From assembly GCF_026339955.1 (NCBI RefSeq), contig NZ_JAPEPW010000001.1, positions 6,531,001-6,595,000 of the forward strand: 64,000 nucleotides of DNA. Direction: 5' to 3'. Of this stretch, positions 51,567 to 59,899 are shown one piece after another. The notes beneath the pieces are model-generated. The model was not told the DNA's origin and made no database searches. It saw nothing but the letters and a program-made list of their open reading frames with translations. The stretch's first letter is position 1; each line of letters starts with the position of its first letter. The position numbers and the translations under genes are program-made. The stretch comes from Streptomyces sp. NBC_01549 (GTDB taxonomy: Bacteria > Actinomycetota > Actinomycetes > Streptomycetales > Streptomycetaceae).

Positions 51567-52627
51567 GTGGAGCGCACCACCTTGCGATAGGACACCACGC
51601 TGCGGATCCGGTCGGCCGACAGGGCCAGCAGGAGGACACAGCCGAGGTAGATGTTCAGGCTTTCCAAGCCGACGCCGAGCAGGTCGAGGCCCTTGCGGAT
51701 CACGCCGACCAGGGCGGTGCCGAGCAGCGTGCCGAGCACGGACACCACGCCGCCGGTGAGCAGGGTGCCGCCGAGGACCGCGCCCAGGAAGGAGGGCAGC
51801 ATGAAGTCGTCGCCGATGGAGGCGCGGAACGTGCCCGTGCCGGTGGCCGCCATGAATCCGGCGAGCGCGGCGAGCAGCCCGGAGAGCGTGTGCGCGAGAA
51901 GGACACGGCGACCGGTGGGAATGCCGGACAGCTCGGCGGCCGCCGGATTCGCACCGGTGAGCAGCAGCTCCCTGCCGATGCGTGTGCAGCCGTACAGGAA
52001 ACCGAGGCCGAGCATGGCGAGCACGGTGAACTGTGCGATCTGCGGTACGGCAGGCGAGCCGCAGATGGGTCCCACGCAGATGTCGGCGAGCGAGTAGGAG
52101 CGCAGTTCGCCGATTCCGGACGGGCGGGTGGTGAAGGCGGCGTCCTCGGTGAGGGCCGAGTACAGCAGGGACACCAGGCCCAGCAGGGCGAAGTCCATCG
52201 CCAGCGTGACGACGAAGGAACTCACCCCGGTACGGGCGATGAGCCAGCCGGTGACCGCGCCGATGGCGGCACCGGCGGTCAGGCACAGGAGCAGCCCCGC
52301 CTGCATCGGCAGACCGAGCCGGTCGTACCCGAGGCCCGCGAACATGGCCCCGAAGGCCGCCATCCGCCCGACCGCGAGGTTCATGTGCCCCACGGACAGG
52401 GCGACCATCTGGGCGAGCGCCACCACGGTCAGCGTGGCGACGTCCCGCAGGAGTGGAAAGAGCACGAGGCGCTCGTCCAGGAATGCCGGCCGCAGCACGC
52501 CGAACAGCACACTGAGCGCGATGACCAGCACGAGCAGGCCGAGTCGTTGGTTGACCCAGAACGGCATGCGGTGACTCGCCGCTCTTTCCTCCGGGACGGT
52601 GTCGGGTCGGCTGAGGGAAGTAGTCAT
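51563..52627 (-). CDS. sugar ABC transporter permease (RbsC type), second
   Basis: A 354-residue homologue of the neighbouring permease with the same segments: AQMVALSVGHMNLAVGRMAAFG, LSGIPTGRRVLLAHTLSGLLAAL and GAVLGGTLLTGGVVSVLGTLLG. Two permease genes are typical of the autoinducer-2/rhamnose branch of the RbsC class. All genes of the block overlap by ATGA or similar, so they are strictly coupled. ATG at 52627. Confidence 0.92.
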   Translation of the reverse strand: MTTSLSRPDTVPEERAASHRMPFWVNQRLGLLVLVIALSVLFGVLRPAFLDERLVLFPLLRDVATLTVVALAQMVALSVGHMNLAVGRMAAFGAMFAGLGYDRLGLPMQAGLLLCLTAGAAIGAVTGWLIARTGVSSFVVTLAMDFALLGLVSLLYSALTEDAAFTTRPSGIGELRSYSLADICVGPICGSPAVPQIAQFTVLAMLGLGFLYGCTRIGRELLLTGANPAAAELSGIPTGRRVLLAHTLSGLLAALAGFMAATGTGTFRASIGDDFMLPSFLGAVLGGTLLTGGVVSVLGTLLGTALVGVIRKGLDLLGVGLESLNIYLGCVLLLALSADRIRSVVSYRKVVRST

Positions 52628-53712
52628 GCCACCCTCCGGTCGTCGAGCGCGTCCAGGTCCCAGTCGATCCCGATTCCCGGTACGTCGGGGGCCACGGCCA
52701 TGCCGTCGCGGATGGTCAGCTCGGTCCGGGTCACGGCCCGCAGCTGCGGGATGTACTCGACGTACCTGCCGTTGGGCACCGCGGCGGCGAGGCTGACGTG
52801 CAGTTCCATCAAGAAGTGGGGGCAGACCATGACGTTGTGACTCTCCGCCAGGTGCGCGACCTTCAGCCACGGGGTGATGCCACCGATCCGGGCGGCGTCG
52901 ACCTGTACGACGGAGGCGGCGCCGGCCTCCAGGTAGCTGCGGAACTGCACGAGCGAGTACATGGACTCGCCGACGGCGACGGGAATCCGCGTCGCGCCCG
53001 CGAGCCGGGCGTGACCGCTGATGTCGTCCGCGGGCAGGGGCTCCTCCAGCCAGTACGGGTCGTAGGGCTCGAGCGCGACCGCGAGCCGGAGGACGGAGGA
53101 CGCCGTCTGGGACTGGTTGGCGTCGGTCATGATGTGCAGCGAGGGGCCCACGGCCTCGCGTACGACGCGCAGCCGTTCCGCGTCCTCGGCGGGATGCGGC
53201 CGGCCCACCTTGATCTTGACGCCCGCCCACCCAGCCTCCTGGGCCCGCAGGGCGCCCTTCACCAATTCCTCGGCGCTCAGATGGAGCCAGCCGCCCTCGG
53301 TGTCGTAGACCGGCACTTCCCGGCGGTGTCCGCCGGCCAGCCGCCACAGCGGCTCGCCCGCCCGCTTGCAGCGCACGTCCCACAGGGCGGTGTCCACGGC
53401 GGCGAGGGCGAGTGAGGTGATGGCTCCGGTGGTGGTCGCCCGGGTCAGGGCGAACAACCGCTGCCACAGTGCCTCGACATTGCGGGCGTCCTGTCCGACG
53501 AGGGCGGGCAGCAGATGGTCACGCAGCAGGGCCAGTACGGAAGTGCCGCCGGTGCCGATCGTGTAGGAGTAGCCGGTTCCCGTGAGGCCGTCCGCGGTCT
53601 CCAGGTCGACCAGGACCGTCTCCTGTTTGACGAAGGACTGCACCGCGTCGGTGCGGTCCTGCTCGACGGCGATGTCGGCCAGCCTGGCGGTCGCGGTCGT
53701 GATGATGCTCAT
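52624..53712 (-). CDS. enolase-superfamily sugar-acid dehydratase (mandelate racemase group)
   Basis: A 362-residue protein of the MLE/MR superfamily. Motifs: catalytic Lys pair in VKIKVG, metal ligands Asp in MTDANQSQ, Glu in LEEPLPADD and Glu in VAVGESMYS, and the catalytic His in VCPHFLMELH. It should remove water from an aldonic or aldaric acid to give a 2-keto-3-deoxy acid. Exact substrate is undecided: L-fuconate, L-rhamnonate, galactarate and talarate are options. ATG at 53712. Confidence 0.88.
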   Translation of the reverse strand: MSIITTATARLADIAVEQDRTDAVQSFVKQETVLVDLETADGLTGTGYSYTIGTGGTSVLALLRDHLLPALVGQDARNVEALWQRLFALTRATTTGAITSLALAAVDTALWDVRCKRAGEPLWRLAGGHRREVPVYDTEGGWLHLSAEELVKGALRAQEAGWAGVKIKVGRPHPAEDAERLRVVREAVGPSLHIMTDANQSQTASSVLRLAVALEPYDPYWLEEPLPADDISGHARLAGATRIPVAVGESMYSLVQFRSYLEAGAASVVQVDAARIGGITPWLKVAHLAESHNVMVCPHFLMELHVSLAAAVPNGRYVEYIPQLRAVTRTELTIRDGMAVAPDVPGIGIDWDLDALDDRRVA

Positions 53713-53758
53713 GCGGCGATTCCGTTTTCTGTCGTGGGTCTGTCGTCGTGGGAGCCGG

Positions 53759-54850
53759 TCAGCCGCACGAGAGGATCTTGTCGGCGAACTGCTTCTTCAG
53801 CTGCGCGGTCTTCGCCTGTCGGGCCCTGTCGTAGCCGGAGACGTTCGCCTTGTTGACGACGAACGAACCGGAGTCCACCTCCACCCCGGGATCGCGCACG
53901 GTGCACTGCTTCGTCTGCAGCAGCGCCAGGGCCCACGTCCCGATCTCGGCCTGACCGACCGGGTTCTGCACCACGGTGGCCGTGACCGTGCCCTGCTTGA
54001 TGGCGCTCAGGATCTTGGCGTCGTCGTCGATGGCGATGACCTTCGCCTTCGATCCGGACGTCCTGACGACGTCGGCGGCGGCGACGGCCGGGTTGTAGGC
54101 GGTGGCGACGATGCCCGTGATCCGGTCGCCCTTGGCCGCCATCAGGTCGGACACCGCCTTCTGCGCGGTCTGCAGGTCCGTGTCGATGTCGGTGATGGTC
54201 TGCAGGAGCCGCACCTTGCCGCCCGACTCCCGCACGGCCCGGGTGACGCCCTTGATCCGCAACTGCGTGTTGGCGTCCACGTTGTTGCCGGTCAGATGGA
54301 CCAGGGTGCCGCGGCCGCCCATGGCCTCGATCGCCGCCTTCGCGGCCTTGTAGGCGGCGAGTTCGACGTCCGTGGAGAGACAGAAGTCGGCCTCGTCCTT
54401 GTCACCGGCGGGGCAGGAGCCCAGGGACGCCACGGGGAAGCCCTGCGACTTGAGGTCCGCGAAGGTCGTGTTGATGTCGGTGGGGGAGACGCCGAACACC
54501 CCGAAGGCGTTGTAGCCGCGCGCCGCGAGCGTGGACAGCAGGTTGTTCTGCTTCTGCTGGTCCCACTCCGCCGTCTCGTCGAAGGCGACGGATCCAAGGC
54601 CGTACGTCTTCTTCGCGGTGGCCCCCGCGGTCTTCCAGGGCTGGAAGTACGGGTGGGCGCCGCCGGGCACGAGGGCGACCTTGGTCCCGGAGCCGTCCAC
54701 GAGGTCGGCGCCGCTGCCCGCCCGCGCGGCCGGTGCGGCCTGACCGCCGGACGAAGCACCCGAGTTCTTGTAGGTGCAGGCCGTTGTCCCCGCGGCCAGC
54801 AACGCTGCTGTGACAACTCCGGGCAGGACGGATCTGATTGGGAAGCGCAT
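53759..54850 (-). CDS. sugar ABC transporter substrate-binding lipoprotein
   Basis: A 363-residue type I periplasmic-binding-fold protein. Signal peptide with a lipobox around TTAC (Cys about residue 25), then VALVPGGAHPYFQPW, the DINTTFADLKSQGFPVASLG hinge segment and GIVATAYNPAVAAADVV. Two cysteine pairs are likely (SCPAGDKDEADFC; C-terminal QC and SC). First gene of the operon, 46 bp before the dehydratase gene. Start ATG 54850 with GGGGTGG upstream. Confidence 0.9.
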   Translation of the reverse strand: MRFPIRSVLPGVVTAALLAAGTTACTYKNSGASSGGQAAPAARAGSGADLVDGSGTKVALVPGGAHPYFQPWKTAGATAKKTYGLGSVAFDETAEWDQQKQNNLLSTLAARGYNAFGVFGVSPTDINTTFADLKSQGFPVASLGSCPAGDKDEADFCLSTDVELAAYKAAKAAIEAMGGRGTLVHLTGNNVDANTQLRIKGVTRAVRESGGKVRLLQTITDIDTDLQTAQKAVSDLMAAKGDRITGIVATAYNPAVAAADVVRTSGSKAKVIAIDDDAKILSAIKQGTVTATVVQNPVGQAEIGTWALALLQTKQCTVRDPGVEVDSGSFVVNKANVSGYDRARQAKTAQLKKQFADKILSCG

Positions 54851-55104
54851 GGCCCACCCCTGAAGAATAAAATAGGAAATCGATGCGGAGATCGTGGGGC
54901 AGGAACGCTCGCGCGTCAAGGGCTTTCGGCGCGGGCAGGTGGTGCGTGGGCGTTCGTACGCTGCTGAGAAGTGCTCCGGGTCGGCTGCGCGGCGACCCCG
55001 GAAGGTCTTGCGTCCCCGCCTCCCAAGAGGTCCTGCCATGCGAAAAATCATATAGGAAATTGCTTGTGCGACCGCACCGGTGGTCAAAGCCGGTGCGGTC
55101 ACTC
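54851..55104 (-). promoter_or_regulatory. promoter region of the sugar-acid operon with repeated ATAGGAAAT
   Basis: This AT-rich 254-bp gap holds two exact copies of ataggaaat (54872-54880 and 55052-55060), the first 22-30 bp upstream of the binding-protein start. The contexts tcctattttatt and tcctatatgatt (minus strand) are half-palindromic and could be GntR operators or -10 regions. Function inferred from position. Confidence 0.5.
55070..55100 (-). terminator. terminator of the discoidin-domain gene
   Basis: Perfect 11-bp stem (55070-55080 with 55090-55100), 9-nt loop, just after the stop at 55105 on the minus strand. It also shields the operon promoter from read-through. Confidence 0.8.
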
Positions 55105-57203
55105 CTACGCGATGTTGAGGGCGACGAGTGAGGCAGGGCGTGTGGCCGATGTGGTGACCCGTAGTGCCACGTAGCGGGCGGTGCGGTCGGTGCGCAGGAC
55201 GCCACGCGCGGACAGCTGGGCCGCGCCACTGTACGTACGGCCGTCCAGGCTGAACTCGGCCTGGGATACCGGGGTGTGACCCCCTCGCCACTGGGTCCGG
55301 ATCTCGGTGATGTGCTGTTCGGCACCCAGGTCGACGACCATACGACCTTCGGGACCGGGCGACCACGCGGTGCCCGCGTCGCCGTCGACCGCGGCCCCCG
55401 GGTCCGTCATCGCGGGCGGCAACGGTGCGGTCGGGAAGACGGTGCGGGCGAGTGCCAGGTCGGCCAGGGGGTACGCCGCGGCGCGCGGCACGGTGACGGT
55501 GGTCGTGCGGCCCGCACGGACCGTGACGTCGAGACTCCTGCCCTGTGCCGAGACGGTGACGCGGCAGGAGGGTCCGGTGAGCCGTACGGTGCGGCCGTCG
55601 CGCACCTCGGCGCGCAGCCCGACAGGAATACGGCCGCCGGAGAGGACGATGCGCGCAGGCGCCAAGGTGGCAGAGGCCGCGGGCAGTTCGGCGAGGAGTG
55701 CCGTGCCCGAATCGGTGACGGTCTGAACGCCTTGGTAAAGGCGGATTCCCTCGGCGGACGAGCCCGGGATCGTCACGGTGGTGGTCACGGAGTCCGAGGA
55801 GAGGTTGAACAGGCTCAGGTAGTGGTCGGTGAGGGCTGCCTTCACCTGTGCGGACTGCGTCGACGGCGTTGTGTGGGCGGCCGCGGCGCGCAGTTCCTCG
55901 GCCGTTGCGCCGGGGAGTGCCTCGACCAGCACGCTCTCGGCCGGCCCGTCGGAGAGGACGACCGTGTCGCCGTACACCGAGAGCGGGTTGGCGGCGCCTC
56001 GTACGAGGAGCCCCGCGCGGCCGTCGATGTCCAGCCATCCGCCGCGGCAGGTGAGGTCCGGTCGCGGCCAGGCGGCCAGCTCGGTCCACTGCTGCCCGTC
56101 GACCGATCCCTCCACCCGGTACGCACGGCCCGCCGCGGACTCCCAGCGCAGCGTCACCCGGTCCACGTCCCGGGACGAGCCGAGGTCGACCGCGATCCAG
56201 CTGTCCGCCCGTGGGCGGTCCGCGCGCGACACCGCCCAGCGGCTGGCGGCGATACCGTCGACGGCGAGCGCGGGCTCCTTGCCCGCGTCGAAGGAAGAGG
56301 CGGAGGCTGTGGCGCCGACCTCGCGCGCGAGGTCCGGGCCCGAGGCTCCGTCACGTATCTCGAACGCGTACAGCGAGTAGCCGTACGACGGGTCGGGACG
56401 CGCCCCGAGCATGCGCAGATGGCGGAACCGGCCGCGCGGAAAGGTGAGTTCGTCCACGCGCGGGCCGGACGTGGTGGTACCGCTCCCGGCCCCGACCGTG
56501 GTGCTCCCCTCGGCCGCCTGATAGGTGCGGCTCCCGTCCAGCCCCGGCATCCCGGGCATCGCCAGGTTGCGCACCTCCAAGTGGCCCTCGCCGTACGCCG
56601 TCCCGGAGGTCGCGTACACGACGGCGCCGGTCGGCAACGTGGTGAACCCCGCATAGCCGTGGTCCAGCGTGAGCAGGCTCGCGCTGCCGTCGAACCCGTC
56701 ACGCAGCCGCGAGTACGTGGCGACCGAACGGCCGGTGACCTTGGCGCCGGTGCTCGGCAGGAACATCGGTGTCGTACCGCTGAGTGCGAACAGCCAGTCG
56801 TCATGGGCCGGTTGCCAGGCGAACTTCACGAAGCCGGACTTGCTGACCACACCGGACCACGCGCCCGGCGACTGATGGGAGACGAGACCGGGACCCGAGC
56901 CGTAGTCGGCGACGCCGCTCGCCAGCTCGAAGAGTTCGCGCCGCGACAGCGGTCGCACGGGAGCTCGCCCCGACCGCCCCCGCCACTCGTGCAGGAGGTA
57001 GCTGATGGCCAGTTCGGCCCGGGCCTCCGGCTCGTACTTGGGCTCACCCGAGAACTTCGCGAGGCGATACTGCGGCGGGTACGCCTGGTACGCCTCCAGG
57101 CGCTCGGCCAGCTCGGCGGCCTGCATCGCGCAGGCGGCCTCGATGTAGCCGACGAAGCCGTGCCAGGGGTCGGGGTCGTCCAGGGCGACGGCGACCGCGT
57201 CGG
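55105..57203 (-). pseudogene. 5'-truncated discoidin (F5/8 type C) carbohydrate-binding protein
   Basis: About 698 codons with strong coding bias from the junction at about 57203 to the stop. Two F5/8 type C domains can be seen: one near codons 290-390 (SSFDAGKEPALAVDGIAASRW, WIAVDLGSSRDVDRVTL) and one at the end (AAVDGDAGTAWSPG, MVVDLGAEQHITEI). The N-terminal portion (WHGFVGYIEAACAMQAAELAERL) has no start: upstream is the TetR fragment in opposite direction. It probably was a secreted glycan-active enzyme acting with the neighbouring sugar operon; the catalytic domain type is not recognised. Confidence 0.7.
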
Positions 57204-57204
57204 C

Positions 57205-57555
57205 GTGCTGACCACGACCTTCCCCACCGCCAAGGCGCTGGAGGCGCGCCGCAACGAGGCGTACGAGGGCATGGTGCGGCTCATCGGTCGCGCCAAGGAG
57301 ACCGGCCGGTTGCGTGAGGACTTCGACCCCTCGGACCTGGTGCTGCTCCACATGGCGAACGCCGGCGTCGTCAACGCGACCGGAGACGCCGCGCCCGACG
57401 CCTGGCGCCGCGTCGTGGCCCTGTTCGTCCAGTCCTTCGAGGCCCCCGTCCGGGGCCCGCTGCCCGCCTCGCCCGAGCACGAGGCCCTCTACAAGGCCAT
57501 GCTCCGCGCCGCCCCGGCAGGCCCCGCGGCCGCCGCCCCGAACAGCAAGAGCTGA
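57205..57555 (+). pseudogene. 3' half of a TetR-family regulator gene
   Basis: About 116 codons encode the ligand domain of a TetR repressor (TTTFPTAKALEARRNEAYEGMVRLIGRAKETGRLREDFDPSDLVLLHMANAGVV) and end normally at 57555. The HTH half is gone: immediately upstream lies the minus-strand discoidin gene, which has also lost its 5' part. No ribosome site or start for a shorter protein is convincing. Confidence 0.75.
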
Positions 57556-57794
57556 CCTTGGGGATGGGGCCTGGGTTCGGCCCCCACTGATGGTGGCGCA
57601 GAATGTCTCGGCCACTGCCGTCGGGAACGCGGCGTTGGGGACCATCCTGTCGTCCCGACGGTCAACCCGGCCTTGTTGCATCGGATTTCGTTGGCCTCAA
57701 GTGGACTCGCTGTTGGTGCGAGCAGCGAAGATGTCGCAGGCGTCGAAGGCACCGGGGTGCGTTCCTGTACGCCCGGTGCCGGGGCGGTCCGGTC
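57556..57794. other. non-coding gap between two gene relics
   Basis: 239 bp with no supported gene. A segment (ttgttgcatcggatttcg, around 57673-57690) resembles IS ends seen in streptomycetes but I cannot name the element. Confidence 0.35.
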
Positions 57795-58245
57795 TGGCCG
57801 AGGAGGCCACCGCCGGTGGCGTCGATGAACGCTCCTGTGATCCAGCGGGCCTGGTCAGTGGAGAGGAAGGTGACGACGTCGGCGACGTCCTCCGGCTCAC
57901 CGACGCGCTTGAACGCCGACAGCTGCGACATCCGTTCGCGAGCCTCGGGGATCTTGAAGATCGCGTTTCCGTTGTCCGTGATCCCGGTGGCGACCCGGGT
58001 CAGGCCGGACGAGATGTTGATGGTGCGCCCTCCGCCGGGGATCAGTCCGAGGGCCCGCTGGGTGATGAGGAAGGGACGCCGAGTTCGGCGGCGATGGTGA
58101 AGGCCCGGCCGCCGTTCCTGCCGATGAGCGCGGCGGTCTCCTGTGCGGCCTGTTCGTTGTGCGCGTCGTGCACGGTGACCAGAGCTCCCTCGCGTGCCAG
58201 GCCGACGGCCGTGCCCCGGCCGAGCCGTGGCATGCCCGACGGCGG
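57795..58245 (-). pseudogene. decayed short-chain dehydrogenase with internal deletion
   Basis: Two pieces of one SDR in different frames. The N-terminal part (58042-58245) gives GRGTAVGLAREGALVTVHDAHNEQAAQETAALIG, a weakened NAD-binding fold. The C-terminal part (57795-58075) gives GGRTINISSGLTRVATGI, then skips to RVGEPEDVADVVTFLSTDQARWITGAFIDATGG. The catalytic Ser-Tyr-Lys segment is missing. Length is about 150 codons against about 250 in the family, so it is non-functional. Confidence 0.75.
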
Positions 58246-58284
58246 AGGCACCCGCCGTCAGGCGGTGCTCCGCCGTGTGGACCG

Positions 58285-58634
58285 TCAACTGGTTGCCGGG
58301 GCGAGGATCTGGCGTGCGGCGCGGTGGGTGATCTTCCACCGCCCGTTGTCGAGTCGCTAGTGATCGGAGAGTTCGAAGATGGCCGCCGTATCCGAGCAGG
58401 GTGATGGTTCCCTGGGCGGTGGTGTCGCTGATGGTGGGGAAGTGCTGGGCGGCCACGGCGTGGCGGATGGTCACCTGGGGGCCGGGGCGGGCGTTGAGCT
58501 CCTTCAGGATCTCGGCATGGCCCCGCAGCTCGCGTCCGTGCACCTCGTACAGCGCGTCGGCGGCGAAGAATTCGAGTACGGCGGCGTGCCCGCGGCGGTC
58601 GTAATGATGGTAGAGGGCCGTGTTGAGCCTGGTC
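58285..58634 (-). pseudogene. SnoaL-like (NTF2 fold) gene, frameshifted and interrupted by an intron
   Basis: Minus-strand frame LNTALYHHYDRRGHAAVLEFF through VHGRELRGHAEILKEL and RHAVAAQHFPTISDTTAQGTITLLGYG is a SnoaL/NTF2-like fold protein. It then shifts frame (AAIFELSDH) and meets a TAG (58357-58359) where a Tyr codon is expected, before continuing RLDNGRWKITHRAARQILAPATS to the stop at 58285. The 5' end continues on the far side of the group II intron: removing the intron joins codons DRLS from about 63732-63744 to TTRLNTALYH in frame. Confidence 0.72.
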
Positions 58635-59216
58635 GTGTGTCACGAACGCTGAAGGAGGCGTCGATGTAGGAGCTTCTGGAAGCGGTGCTGTGCAGGAGAT
58701 GGAGGTAGGTCCTCCGGGGTCGCCCTGCAGGGGGAGGCTTCAAACCACCGCAGGCTGCGTCGGTTAAGTGCCGTTCGTGGTGAGCGCTGCGGGAAAAGGC
58801 GCGACCTGATCGCGTCAGGTGTGGGTCAGGAAGGCGAGCGGGAGCGAACCGCTGATGACGTGTCGTAACAAATTCCAGTGGCGTCGAAACCAGGGCGAGA
58901 CCAGGGCTCTGGGACAAGTCCGGGGGGAGCCTGCTGACTGCCCGGATGGCGTCCGGCATGTAGGCGGCGCGAGCCTGACCTGGGCTCTTGCATGGAACGT
59001 GAGAACCTGTCGCCCCGATACTGCTGCCGGCCCGTGGGGCCGGCGCCGAGAGGGAGATCCCCAAGCGGCCAACACCGCAAGGGGCGGAGTACTGACGCGG
59101 GGCACGGGGGCAGACCGTCTCGTAGTAGTGACGAAGCCCGGTAATGCGGGTGGAGCGAAGGGGACGGATCATCCAGGTCTGCTTGGCGGTCAACCGGAGT
59201 TCCCGGGAGGAGCCGG

Positions 59217-59480
59217 ATGAGTGGGCTGAAGTCGTTCGAGATTTCGAAGCATGTGGTCTGGGAGGCGTATCTCAGGGTCAAGGCGAACGGGGGAGCGGCC
59301 GGGGTTGATGGCGAGTCGATCGAGCGGTTTGAGGCTGACCTGCGGGGCAACCTCTACAAACTGTGGAATCGCCTGTCGTCGGGCAGCTACTTCCCGCCGC
59401 CGGTGCGGATGGTGGAGATCCCCAAGTCTGGGGGATCGGGCAAGGTCAGGGTTCTCGGGGTGCCGACGGACACGGCATAG
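59217..59480 (+). pseudogene. ltrA: group II intron maturase, N-terminal fragment
   Basis: 87 codons of the reverse transcriptase N-terminus (SGLKSFEISKHVVWEAYL, VKANGGAAGVDG, SGSYFPPPVRMVEIPKSGG, KVRVLGVPT). After GVPT the frame runs into element sequence (DTA) and stops at 59480. The fragment lacks all catalytic motifs. Its partner starts at 62640. GGAGG eight bases upstream of ATG 59217 is a good ribosome site. Confidence 0.88.
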
Positions 59481-59511
59481 CGCCGTAGCGTCCAGGCAGT
59501 CTTTGGGTTCT

Positions 59512-59766
59512 TTGACGGTGACCCACCCGTTCCACGCGCTGGCGGGCCAGCAGTTGGACATTCTGTTCGTCAAGCGGCGCAGTGGCGCGCTGGTCTTCGT
59601 CTGCGCGTACGGCGTAAGCCGGAGTGTGACGTTGCCGCAGGAGTGGACGGATCGCGGCGGGGAGCCGGGCGGGGACCGGCTCGCGGTCGAGGGGCTGAGT
59701 GCTCTTCGTGCGCTGGTGGATGCCCTGGTGAGCCGTGGTGCTGGCGCGAGCGGAGGCGGATCCTGA
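59512..59766 (+). CDS. DUF5372-like small protein of the recombinase element
   Basis: An 84-residue protein starting at the TTG at 59512 (or GTG 59518): TVTHPFHALAGQQLDILF, GALVFVCAYG, SVTLPQEWTDRG and VEGLSALRALVDALV. I know this pattern as a small family regularly found just upstream of large serine recombinases on actinobacterial mobile elements. It is probably a DNA-binding or directionality accessory factor, but function is unknown. It ends 133 bp before the recombinase. Confidence 0.7.
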   Translation: MTVTHPFHALAGQQLDILFVKRRSGALVFVCAYGVSRSVTLPQEWTDRGGEPGGDRLAVEGLSALRALVDALVSRGAGASGGGS

Positions 59767-59899
59767 TGCGACGAGAGTTGTGTCGCGCATCAGCCCCGGG
59801 GCGGGCGGAAGCGAGGGGCCGTGCCGTCATCACCGCAGTGCCGCGTGGAGATGGTGATGGTGCTGGCCAACATGGTCGAGTCCGCGTTGGGAGGCAGCC
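59767..59899 (+). other. gap between the small ORF and the recombinase
   Basis: A short frame (59769-59903, MRRELCRASAPGR to VGRQP, 44 codons) overlaps the recombinase start but has no ribosome site or family. I do not call it a gene. The sequence presumably holds the recombinase promoter. Confidence 0.3.

Noticed and set aside
57204..57681. Upstream extension of the discoidin frame into the TetR fragment
   Set aside because: The extra codons are the antisense of a clear TetR ligand domain, so the long frame is a chance read-through of high-GC DNA.
58504..59193. 229-codon minus-strand frame crossing the intron 5' end
   Set aside because: Its first part is antisense to structured intron RNA and only the last about 45 codons belong to the SnoaL relic.
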